From NCBI GenBank assembly GCA_038045265.1, contig JBBSYL010000012.1:1-29981 (forward strand): 29,981 nucleotides of DNA. The letters are read 5' to 3'. Origin of the DNA: SICV01 sp038045265. Lineage in GTDB: Archaea > Nanobdellota > Nanobdellia > Pacearchaeales > GW2011-AR1. The notes beneath the pieces were generated by a model. That model made no database searches. It was not told where the DNA came from and saw only the letters and a program-made list of their open reading frames with translations. This document shows, piece by piece, positions 1-7,508 of this stretch; the first letter of the stretch is position 1; each line of letters starts with the position of its first letter. The translations under genes were made by a program, and so were the position numbers.

Positions 1-468
1 GGGCGCTTTCTAGTAAAACATTGCATTAATTTCATCTGTGTAATCGCTATTTTCAATTCTCTGCCTTCTTTCTATTTCTTCTAGGCAGGCCTGTCTCTTG
101 CTATTGAATATATCGTTTATTTCTCCAATAGGGTAATTTTTTATATCTGTCCCAGAATCTAATAATTGGTCAGCTATTCTATTAATTTCTTCTTTAAACT
201 CTTCTACATCTTCTAAACTAAATACATGTTCTTTAGACACTCCTAACTTTAGATAATGAAAGATTGTTTTTGAAGGTATAATATTTTTCTTTTTATGTAA
301 TAACATATTATAGAATAGGGCTTGTCTTTCAAAATTTTCTCCTTTGTCAATGCTATTGCTAGTCTTATAATCTATAATAACAAATTCTGAACCTTCTTTT
401 TTAGTTGCTTGTAGGTCTATAATTCCTTTTAGTCCTATTTTCATTATATCATTTTCTTTTAATGGGAA
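1..468. repeat. Direct repeat, left copy (468 bp)
   Basis: Reading base by base, 1-468 matches 14872-15339 with one difference, A at 28 against G at 14899, a silent third position of an Ile codon on the minus strand. The match stops at 469 (g) against 15340 (t). The left limit cannot be judged because the window begins inside or exactly at the repeat. It carries the 3' half of a nuclease gene plus at least 9 bases past its stop codon. The period between copies is 14,871 bp. Confidence 0.97.
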
Positions 469-846
469 GCCACGAGTTTTATAATCTAGAACTATGAATT
501 TGTTATTTTTCTTATTAATAAGTAGATTATCTATTCCGCCATGAAGTATGTTTCCATCTTTATCTTCAAACCACAATCCTTTTCTTGAGTTTCTCCATTC
601 CTTAAGCAATTCTTCATTATCAAATAACTTCAAGTTAGCACATTCAGAATTATTGCATAGTTCGGGAGGTAGTTTATCTTTCTCCATAAACTTATCAAAA
701 TGTGTCTTTAATATTCCATCCATTCCACTTGGAAGACTTGGAAATATGCCTGCTGGCCTGCTCCAAACCTTATGAGTAGATAACCAGAAGCATCTAGAAC
801 ATTCGTGCATAAGGTTTAATGTTGAGGGTGAAAGTTTGAATGTCAT
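10..846 (-). CDS. Chimeric PD-(D/E)XK nuclease-like protein (two catalytic cores)
   Basis: 278 residues. Residues 1-126 resemble a short PD-(D/E)XK family (start MTFKLSPSTLNLMHECSRCF; core GGIDNLL near 103-109 and VLDYKTRG near 118-125). From F127 on it is identical to the C-terminal half of the RecB-like nuclease at 14881-15714, with its own core GIIDLQ and VIIDYKTS near 154-161. The join lies at the shared residues FPLKEND. The protein therefore carries two D...D-x-K cores and lacks the native C-terminal half of the first family. The start lies 1 base after the stop of the preceding small membrane gene, suggesting translational coupling as the last gene of the operon. Whether the chimera folds is unknown. 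A role in DNA cleavage is inferred from the family only. Confidence 0.85.
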   Translation of the reverse strand: MTFKLSPSTLNLMHECSRCFWLSTHKVWSRPAGIFPSLPSGMDGILKTHFDKFMEKDKLPPELCNNSECANLKLFDNEELLKEWRNSRKGLWFEDKDGNILHGGIDNLLINKKNNKFIVLDYKTRGFPLKENDIMKIGLKGIIDLQATKKEGSEFVIIDYKTSNSIDKGENFERQALFYNMLLHKKKNIIPSKTIFHYLKLGVSKEHVFSLEDVEEFKEEINRIADQLLDSGTDIKNYPIGEINDIFNSKRQACLEEIERRQRIENSDYTDEINAMFY

Positions 847-847
847 T

Positions 848-1048
848 TTATTTTTTCTTAAAAGGTATTGAAATCTCTCTCCTACAAAACATTAATAGTA
901 GTCCTCCAATCCCCATTAGAATTGTATTATTTGTAATTAAACCATAAACGGCAAAAATTACTCCAAAGGAAAGTTGAGTAATATCTACAATTGAATCTAA
1001 TTTGCTATTTTTTCTATCAGTGGTCTTTTTTATTTTCCTAGAGCCCAT
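848..1048 (-). CDS. Small membrane protein (66 aa)
   Basis: The ATG at 1048 is chosen over an upstream ATG at 1078 because GGAGGT at 1057-1062 sits 8 bases before it. The N-terminus is lysine-rich, followed by two hydrophobic segments (about residues 22-38 and 44-55) joined by a turn with N-N-T, and a basic tail ending PFKKK. It overlaps the 42-residue membrane gene upstream by 19 bases and looks like its diverged paralogue: both have S-I-V/I-D near the start, a turn with N-N, and a glycine-rich second segment. The function is not recognised. Tiny membrane proteins in defence operons can act as pore-forming effectors or their partners, but nothing here proves that. Confidence 0.7.
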   Translation of the reverse strand: MGSRKIKKTTDRKNSKLDSIVDITQLSFGVIFAVYGLITNNTILMGIGGLLLMFCRREISIPFKKK

Positions 1049-1158
1049 TTGAGTATACCTCCGCCTATAAATATCCATCCGAGATTATTGTTATTAGATA
1101 AAGTTATAATACCTAAGATAACTAGTATAACTGAAACTATATCTATACTACTTCTCAT
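1030..1158 (-). CDS. Mini membrane protein (42 aa)
   Basis: A short reading frame starting MRSSIDIVSVILVILGII and ending ILKWALGK. A GAGGTT element lies 5 bases before the ATG, inside the end of the preceding methylase gene, which it overlaps by 11 bases in another frame. Two hydrophobic segments are separated by four asparagines. Its 3' end overlaps the next small membrane gene. The chain of overlaps, the ribosome binding site and the resemblance to the neighbour support a real gene despite the length. No known family is recognised. Confidence 0.6.
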   Translation of the reverse strand: MRSSIDIVSVILVILGIITLSNNNNLGWIFIGGGILKWALGK

Positions 1159-2671
1159 TTTTAACCTCAAAATCTTCATTTATTTCTTTTAATTGCTCTA
1201 AAGCATCTTCCAAATCTTCAACTAATTCTTTTGCTATTACTTTTGGCTCTGGTAACTTATCTAAATCATCAAGACTATCATCTTTAAGCCAGAATATATC
1301 TAAGTTAGTTTTATCTCTCCTTATTATCTCACTATAATCAAAACATTTGAATTTGTCTGTTTCTTTTCTTTTATGTCTATTTTCTGCATTATAACATTTA
1401 ATGAAATCCTCTAAGTTTTCTAATTTTAGAGTACTCTCTTTAAGAGTAAAATGCATATTTGTTCTTAAATCGTAAATCCAAATCTTAGAAGTGCATGCTT
1501 CCTTTGAAGCTGGCTTTTTATCAAAGAAAAGTATATTTGCTTTAACTCCTTGAGCATAGAATAAACCTGTTGGAAGTCTTAATATTGTATGTAAATCACA
1601 AGTTTCCATAAGTTTCTTTCTTATTGTTTCTCCAGCTCCCCCTTCAAACAATACGTTATCTGGTAAAACAACGGCTGCTTTTCCGTTTATTTTTAATATG
1701 CTTCTTATGTGCTGTAAGAAATTAAGTTGCTTATTACTTGTTTTTGCCCAAAAATCATCACGAACAATTACTAAATCTTGTTTAGCAGTATTTCCTTCTT
1801 CCGTTATTATTGTTTCCGATGAAGCCTTTCCAAAAGGAGGGTTAGTTAAGATAATATCATAAATTGCCCCTGGATTTTTCTTTAGAGAGTCATCTAAGCT
1901 TATTGGATTTTCTTCCCCATTAATACCATGAAGATAAAGGTTCATGACACATAAACGAGCAGCCATGGCTACAATCTCATTTCCAGAGAAAGTCTTATGT
2001 TTCAATTCTTCTTTTTGGTCTCGGTCTAGTTTATTATTCTTTACAATATAATTATAAGCAGAAAGAAGAAAACCACCAGTTCCACAGGCAGGGTCATGAA
2101 TTTTCATTCCTGGTTGAGGTCTCATGACTTCGACAATCATATTGATTAATGGTCTAGGTGTAAAATATTGACCTGCTCCTCCTTTTGTATCTGATGCGTT
2201 CTTTTCAAGCAATCCCTCATAGGCATCTCCCTTAACATCAGCTTCAAGACTTAACCAGTTTTCTTTCGCCCCGTTTCTCATTAAAAGTAAATATTCTTTG
2301 TAAATCTCTGGATTACTTAAATAATCTTTCAGCCAAGATTGTTTATTTAGTTGGCTTATTACAATTCTGTCAATTATGCAATATTTGTTAGGATATCTCA
2401 TAGCTAAAATTGTTGATGCAATAGGAATAGCTACACCATGTAATTTTAATAGTTCAGATATCGATTCTACTATCTTATCCTCTTCCGCGAGTTTAAACGC
2501 TTTCTTAGTTATTATTTTAATGTTTTCTTCGGGTTCTCTCGTTGAGTTTTGTAGTTTAAAATTTCTAATTCTCAAAAAATCAGAATAAGATAGTTCTCTC
2601 TTATCACTTATTTCTCTGCTTAATTTATCGAACTCTTTTTCATACCATCTTAAGATTTCTTTTCTGTTCAT
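1148..2671 (-). CDS. N6-adenine DNA methylase with HhH-like N-terminal domain
   Basis: 507 residues. Residues about 145-470 form a type I methyltransferase catalytic region: GDAYEGLLEKNA near 148-159, GQYFTPR 167-173, SAM motif DPACGTGGFL at 193-202 and catalytic NPPF at 277-280. The usual HsdM N-terminal helical domain is missing. Residues 1-130 instead contain ELLKLHGVAIPIASTILAM (73-91) followed by P...Y.IID at about 94-101, a pattern like helix-hairpin-helix or glycosylase-like domains. The ATG overlaps the hsdR stop by 4 bases, so the two are probably translated together. It is the second methylase in an operon with only one HsdS. It could methylate for the same system or act as an independent modification or sensing subunit. 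The methylase call is sure; the N-terminal assignment is by pattern only. Confidence 0.9.
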   Translation of the reverse strand: MNRKEILRWYEKEFDKLSREISDKRELSYSDFLRIRNFKLQNSTREPEENIKIITKKAFKLAEEDKIVESISELLKLHGVAIPIASTILAMRYPNKYCIIDRIVISQLNKQSWLKDYLSNPEIYKEYLLLMRNGAKENWLSLEADVKGDAYEGLLEKNASDTKGGAGQYFTPRPLINMIVEVMRPQPGMKIHDPACGTGGFLLSAYNYIVKNNKLDRDQKEELKHKTFSGNEIVAMAARLCVMNLYLHGINGEENPISLDDSLKKNPGAIYDIILTNPPFGKASSETIITEEGNTAKQDLVIVRDDFWAKTSNKQLNFLQHIRSILKINGKAAVVLPDNVLFEGGAGETIRKKLMETCDLHTILRLPTGLFYAQGVKANILFFDKKPASKEACTSKIWIYDLRTNMHFTLKESTLKLENLEDFIKCYNAENRHKRKETDKFKCFDYSEIIRRDKTNLDIFWLKDDSLDDLDKLPEPKVIAKELVEDLEDALEQLKEINEDFEVKNEK

Positions 2672-5600
2672 TTCTCAGCCCAGTCTTTAGCAATAACTTC
2701 TGCCTGTTTCAAAACGGTTTCAGTAGCTGTTTGTTGCTTGTCTGGAGGATAATCATATTTTCTTAATATCTTTCTAACTGCAACTCTTAATTGTGCTTGA
2801 ATACTTTCTCTTAAAGTCCAATCTATTTTAACATTGTTTCTTATTGTTTCATAAATTTCTCTTGCTATCTTTCTTAATGTTGGCTCTCCTAAAATTTTAA
2901 CCGCACTATCATTTACTTCTAAAGCGTCATAAAACGCAATCTCGTCCTCACTTAACCCTAATTTCTTGCCCTCTTCAGCATCCTTGTTTATCTTTTTAGC
3001 TAAACTTATGAGCTCTTCTATTACTTGGGCTGTTTCTACCGCCTTGCTTGTATACTTTTTAATAGTTTTATCCAATAATTCTGCAAATGACCTTCCCTTG
3101 ACAATATTCTTCTTTGAGATAAGTCTTATTTCATCCATAAGTAACTTCTTCAATGCTTCAAATGCTAAGTTTTTTTGAGGCATGTCTTTAACTTCTGCTA
3201 AGAAATCTTCCGATAAAATTGCTAAGTTTGGTTTATTCAATCCTACTGATTCAAATATATCAATAACTCTGTCCGATATTACTGCTTTAGATACTATTTG
3301 TCTTATTGCTGAATCTAATTCTTCTGTTTCCTTGCCTTTAACTAAAGTTATCTTCATAATTCTTGATTTGACTAACTGGAAAAATCCGACTTCGCCTCTT
3401 ATATCCATAGCTTTTTCATTAGGTACTGCAAGAGCAAAACTTTCTAGTAATTTCTTAGAATGTTTAAGAAATCTTTCTTTACCTTCTTTTTGTTTGAATA
3501 TATGTTCCATAGCATCAGGAATAATTGCTAAAAGCTCATTTATGGGTTTATTCAATTTAGATTTATACTCAAATCCATGCAACAAATTAGATACTACTTC
3601 ATATTCAGACATCATTAGTTCAACTGCTCTTTCTTGGTCTAAAACAGGTTTGCCTTCTCCACCGCTTGCAGTATAATTCTTTAATGCTTTCTTTAATTCA
3701 TAAGCAATACCTATGTAATCTACAATTAAACCTCCCTTTTTGTCTTTGAAAACTCTATTTACTCTTGCTATTGCTTGCATTAAACTATGTCCCCTCATTG
3801 GCTTATCTAAATACATTGTATGCAAAGAAGGAACATCAAAACCAGTAAGCCACATATCTCTTACAATTGCAATCTTTACAGGATTTTCAGGGTCTTTGAA
3901 ATCTTCTCCTAATTTCTTTCTTTTTGTTTTATTTCTAATATGTTCTAACCATTCTTTTGGGTCTGTTGCAGAACCAGTCATTATTACTTTTATTTTTCCT
4001 TTTGAATCATCTGAATTATGCCAATCAGGTCTTAATTTTATTATCTCATTGTATAAATCAACACAAATTCTTCTCGACATACAAACAATCATTGCTTTAC
4101 CATCCAATACATTTAATCTATTTTCATAATGATTAACAATATCTTTTGCAATTCTTTTCATTCTTTCAGAACTTCCAACAACTGCTTCCATTCTTGCCCA
4201 TTTGCTCTTTAATCTTTCCTTATAATCTTGTTCTTCGCCTTCGGTTATTTCTTCAAAATTAGGGTCAATTTTTAATCTCTCTTCATGCTTTATTTCAAGT
4301 TTAGCTAATCTACTTTCATAATATATCTTAACTGTTGTTTTGTCTTCTTCCGATTGCTTTATATCATAAACATCTACATATTTACCAAAAACTAATTTTG
4401 TATCCCTATCTTTCTTTTCGATTGGTGTTCCAGTAAAGCCAATAAATGAAGCATTGGGTAGTGCATTTCTCATGTGTCCTGCAAATCCATCTATAAAGTC
4501 ATATTGGCTTCTGTGTGCTTCATCAGCTATAACTACTACATTCTTTCTATCTGAAAGTAAGGGAAATTTTGTTCCTCTTTCATCTGGGAAAAACTTTTGA
4601 ATTGTAGTAAATACAATTCCTCCAGAAGAAACTTTAAGCAATTTCTTTAATTTCTCTCTTGAATCTGATTGAACAGGTTCTTGTCTTAACAAATCTTGAC
4701 ATTTTATAAAATTGTTATATAGCTGGTCGTCTAAGTCATTTCTATCAGTTAAAACCACAATTGTTGGATTATCTAAAGCTAAAACAATTTTACCAGTATA
4801 GAAAGCCATTGTTAAACTCTTACCAGAACCTTGAGTATGCCAGACAACTCCTGCTCTTTTATCTCCCTTTGTTGCTTTTATGGTATTTTCAACTGCTTTA
4901 TTTACTGCGTTGTATTGATGATATGCAGATAATTTTTTACTAATCTTAGCAACATTGTTTTTTGCGTCTCTTTCTTTCTCAAAGACGATAAAACTTCTTA
5001 TTAAATCAATTAAAACTTCATGTTTAAGCATTCCTTTAATTAATAATTCTAAACCTTCCATTACTTTCTTAGGTTTTTCTCCGTTAATTGTCTTCCAAGG
5101 AGTAAATCTTTCTCTTCCAGATGTTATTGTTCCAGCATACGTTTCTGCTCCATCACTAATAACTAATATTTCGTTAAATCTGAATAAAGAAGGAATTTGA
5201 ATTTTATAAGTCTCTATCTGGTTAAAAGCATTATTCATAGTTGCATCTTCATCAGCAGGATTTTTCAATTCAAATAGAACTAAAGGTAATCCGTTAACAA
5301 AAATTAAAATATCAGGTCTTCTATTATAATTTTCTTCAATTATTGTAAATTGGTTTATGGCTGTAAACTCATTATTCTTTATGTTATCAAAGTCAATAAT
5401 CTTAATTTCCTCATGGACAATCCTCCCGCTCTTTCTAAATTCAACATTTACTCCCTCAGTTAAAAGTTTATGAAAATGTTGGTTGTTTAACTCCAACTTT
5501 TGACTTTCAGTTCTTATAATCTTTTTAACTGCCTCTTCCCTTACTTCTTCAGGAACATTAGGATTTATTCTCTTAATAGCCTTTCTTAGTCTTTCAACAA

Positions 5601-5751
5601 GAACAACTTCCTTGTAATTCTTCCTTTCTCCATTTCCCCCTTCAGATGCAGGGGCAATATTAGGACCATAAACGTGTTCATATCCTTCAGATTTCAGCAT
5701 TTCTAATGCATTATTCTCAACAGCTTCTTCATTTATCAAGCTTTTAGGCAT
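2668..5751 (-). CDS. hsdR: Type I restriction endonuclease subunit R
   Basis: 1027 residues, normal length for HsdR. The N-terminal PD-(D/E)XK nuclease shows RRPDIL with D147, ELK at 161-163 and the QxxxY element Q178-Y182. The SF2 translocase follows: Walker A TQGSGKS at about 306-312, DEAH at 410-413, GFTGTP at 438-443, and motif VI QAIARVNRV further on. The C-terminal third is helical, as expected for HsdM contact. The subunit uses ATP to translocate DNA and cuts unmodified DNA at a distance when bound to HsdM and HsdS. All catalytic residues I looked for are present. It lies 47 bases after the CPBP protease gene and overlaps the second methylase gene by ATGA. Confidence 0.97.
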   Translation of the reverse strand: MPKSLINEEAVENNALEMLKSEGYEHVYGPNIAPASEGGNGERKNYKEVVLVERLRKAIKRINPNVPEEVREEAVKKIIRTESQKLELNNQHFHKLLTEGVNVEFRKSGRIVHEEIKIIDFDNIKNNEFTAINQFTIIEENYNRRPDILIFVNGLPLVLFELKNPADEDATMNNAFNQIETYKIQIPSLFRFNEILVISDGAETYAGTITSGRERFTPWKTINGEKPKKVMEGLELLIKGMLKHEVLIDLIRSFIVFEKERDAKNNVAKISKKLSAYHQYNAVNKAVENTIKATKGDKRAGVVWHTQGSGKSLTMAFYTGKIVLALDNPTIVVLTDRNDLDDQLYNNFIKCQDLLRQEPVQSDSREKLKKLLKVSSGGIVFTTIQKFFPDERGTKFPLLSDRKNVVVIADEAHRSQYDFIDGFAGHMRNALPNASFIGFTGTPIEKKDRDTKLVFGKYVDVYDIKQSEEDKTTVKIYYESRLAKLEIKHEERLKIDPNFEEITEGEEQDYKERLKSKWARMEAVVGSSERMKRIAKDIVNHYENRLNVLDGKAMIVCMSRRICVDLYNEIIKLRPDWHNSDDSKGKIKVIMTGSATDPKEWLEHIRNKTKRKKLGEDFKDPENPVKIAIVRDMWLTGFDVPSLHTMYLDKPMRGHSLMQAIARVNRVFKDKKGGLIVDYIGIAYELKKALKNYTASGGEGKPVLDQERAVELMMSEYEVVSNLLHGFEYKSKLNKPINELLAIIPDAMEHIFKQKEGKERFLKHSKKLLESFALAVPNEKAMDIRGEVGFFQLVKSRIMKITLVKGKETEELDSAIRQIVSKAVISDRVIDIFESVGLNKPNLAILSEDFLAEVKDMPQKNLAFEALKKLLMDEIRLISKKNIVKGRSFAELLDKTIKKYTSKAVETAQVIEELISLAKKINKDAEEGKKLGLSEDEIAFYDALEVNDSAVKILGEPTLRKIAREIYETIRNNVKIDWTLRESIQAQLRVAVRKILRKYDYPPDKQQTATETVLKQAEVIAKDWAEK

Positions 5752-5797
5752 ATTAGTTTAAGGTTATAGGGCTTTTTAACTTATTTGTCTAATAAAT

Positions 5798-6484
5798 TTA
5801 GAGATTATTAACAAAAATCAAAGTATTCCATAAATAATGTGCAATTAATGGAGGGATTATACTTTCTGTCTGCAGATATAAAATTCCATAAACTAAGCCA
5901 GTTATAATATGAATTTTACTAGCATAATCTCCATGAGAAAGAGTAAATAGAAATGCCTGAGAAATTATTATAACTCCTAACATGATATAGCCATTTAATT
6001 TTGAGAATTTTAATCTAAGAGTTGCTATTGAAATCAATGGCAGGAAAGCAAGAAGAAAAACTAATCCTTCTTCTTTTATAGAAAACGTGCCTATGTGCAT
6101 TAAGTAATAATAAATAAAATTTGGTAGAATAAAGGCAAATCCAATAATCAAGGGAATAATGAAATCAATCTTGAAAATCTTTCTTTTCTTCAAATTAATA
6201 AAATATTGTAATATTATTCTTCTATAAACTATTTCTTCTAATAATGGAGTTAAACCTAAGCTGAATATTATTGTACTGATTAAGTCTATTTTTTCAGTTT
6301 CTGGTTTATAAAAAAATAAACCTATGCTAAAGTAGGTTATTATCGTAAGTGTTCCAATAATTGACCAAATAATTATTTTTCTTCTAGTAGGTTTTTCATC
6401 TTTTTTAGGAAAACTTCTAAATAAAATATAGAGCAGTATAAACGAGATACATAAACCAATAAAACCCAATAAATAAGATTTCAT
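5798..6484 (-). CDS. CPBP-family intramembrane metalloprotease
   Basis: 228 residues with about seven hydrophobic segments. The three CPBP (Abi/Rce1-like) motifs are present: LLEEIVYRR with E83-E84 and R88, FLFTLSH with F180 and H184, and AHYLWN with H216 and N220. These would bind the catalytic metal within the membrane. CPBP proteases cleave CaaX proteins in eukaryotes; in bacteria some protect against bacteriocins or sit beside defence genes. The start is 2 bases after the stop of the 73-residue gene, and AGAGGA lies about 10 bases upstream. Its position inside the restriction-modification operon suggests processing or control of one of the many membrane proteins encoded there, which is inference. 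Confidence 0.88.
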   Translation of the reverse strand: MKSYLLGFIGLCISFILLYILFRSFPKKDEKPTRRKIIIWSIIGTLTIITYFSIGLFFYKPETEKIDLISTIIFSLGLTPLLEEIVYRRIILQYFINLKKRKIFKIDFIIPLIIGFAFILPNFIYYYLMHIGTFSIKEEGLVFLLAFLPLISIATLRLKFSKLNGYIMLGVIIISQAFLFTLSHGDYASKIHIITGLVYGILYLQTESIIPPLIAHYLWNTLIFVNNL

Positions 6485-6486
6485 AA

Positions 6487-6708
6487 TCAGTCCTCTTTAG
6501 TGTCTTCAATAATCTTAGCTTCTTTTTCGTAATATTTAGCAATTTCTTTATGGTCGAATGTTCTTGCTATGTGTGCAATTTGTTTTTTTGAACGTATCTG
6601 TTCTAAATCTTGTCTTTTTCTTTTATCCCTTTGCCAATTTCTAATAGAATCAATAATTTTACTGAAACCTACCTCAATTTTTGTTAAAGCTAATTCTAAA
6701 ATATTCAT
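6487..6708 (-). CDS. Hypothetical 73-aa charged helical protein
   Basis: No family recognised. The protein starts MNILELALTKIEVGF, then is strongly basic (RDKRKRQDLEQIRSKKQ near 27-43) and ends acidic (EDTKED). It is predicted mostly helical, with no membrane segment or cysteines. It sits 21 bases after the membrane protein gene and 2 bases before the CPBP protease gene, in the same direction, so it is probably co-translated with the latter. No clear Shine-Dalgarno sequence precedes it. Being soluble, basic and near membrane partners, it could be a small DNA/RNA-binding or adaptor protein, which is only a guess. Confidence 0.65.
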   Translation of the reverse strand: MNILELALTKIEVGFSKIIDSIRNWQRDKRKRQDLEQIRSKKQIAHIARTFDHKEIAKYYEKEAKIIEDTKED

Positions 6709-6729
6709 TTTATTATAACATTTTTCATT

Positions 6730-7179
6730 TTAACTTGTGAACCATCCAAGCTTAACGGCTATTATTGATAAAACATAGAGGGCAGAAAATATAGTCAAGA
6801 CAATCCAAAAGAATGCTCTCTTTTCTCTAATAATTAAAGCTTCCAAACATAAAACAAATAGCATTAGCACCAAAGCAAAAGAAGGCATTAAAAGGAGAAC
6901 ATTTAATGTGTCCAAGTTATCAATAACAATTTTGCTTGAAATAGTAATGAACGCTAAGATTGCAGTAAAAATTCCCAAGAATTCAATAAGTTTTATGTTT
7001 TGTTCTTTTTTAAAATCTTCAAAACCTTTTTTAGTCACTTCTAAAGATTCCTGCAAGCCATTCAATTCTTTTTTTATAGCTTCAGAATCCTTTCTTGGTT
7101 CTAAAGTAGAACTAATTTCATCCTTATTTTCGGGCGAAATAAAATTGGTCAAAGTAAAATTATCTTTACTTTTGCTCAT
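6730..7179 (-). CDS. Coiled-coil membrane protein (149 aa)
   Basis: The start at 7179 (MSKSKDNFTLTNF) is preferred to an upstream start at 7227 because AAGGAG lies about 9 bases before it and gives a 14-base overlap with the zinc-ribbon gene. A charged region with a probable coiled coil (KKELNGLQESLEVTKKGFED) is followed by three hydrophobic segments and a short tail ending LGWFTS. The overlap implies a stable pair with the zinc-ribbon protein. It may be a membrane effector controlled by a soluble sensor, which is inference. No named family is recognised. Confidence 0.75.
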   Translation of the reverse strand: MSKSKDNFTLTNFISPENKDEISSTLEPRKDSEAIKKELNGLQESLEVTKKGFEDFKKEQNIKLIEFLGIFTAILAFITISSKIVIDNLDTLNVLLLMPSFALVLMLFVLCLEALIIREKRAFFWIVLTIFSALYVLSIIAVKLGWFTS

Positions 7180-7486
7180 CTTTTTTATTCTCCTTTTCTT
7201 TTTTTCCAATTCCAAATTCTTCTTCACTTAAATCCAATACTTTAACATTTAGAAATATGGTATTTCCACAGTTTGTACAAACAATAGGGACGCTCGGCAA
7301 AACTGGTCCTCCGATAATAAGCCCGCCACCAAATCCATCCATTAAAAAATCATTAGTAAAACCTCCAGCCAATAAGAAATTATTATTAGTGCATATAGGA
7401 CATTTTAAATCTTCTTTTGTCTTTCTCTTTATAGCTTCATTTATCTTTTTTATAATTTGGTCTGTTTTTTCTTTTGATAATACCAT
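7166..7486 (-). CDS. Zinc-ribbon protein (106 aa)
   Basis: Two paired cysteine knuckles, CPIC at about 27-30 and CTNCGN near 69-74, are separated by a glycine-rich loop (GGFTNDFLMDGFGGGL). Before the first knuckle is a lysine-rich helix (IIKKINEAIKRKTKEDLK) and after the second an acidic helix (LDLSEEEFGI) and a lysine-rich end. This is a classic zinc-ribbon layout, likely for nucleic-acid or protein contact. The gene follows hsdS by 22 bases and overlaps the membrane protein gene. Exact function unknown. Confidence 0.78.
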   Translation of the reverse strand: MVLSKEKTDQIIKKINEAIKRKTKEDLKCPICTNNNFLLAGGFTNDFLMDGFGGGLIIGGPVLPSVPIVCTNCGNTIFLNVKVLDLSEEEFGIGKKEKENKKDEQK

Positions 7487-7508
7487 ATTATTCTTAATTT
7501 TAGGTAGT

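Noticed and set aside
3182..3676. Long open frame on the plus strand opposite hsdR
   Set aside because: It is antisense to a clear conserved gene, with serine/leucine-rich composition typical of the reverse frame of an AT-rich gene. The same applies to other plus-strand frames at 3740-4129, 8763-9146, 9812-10225 and 27838-28491.
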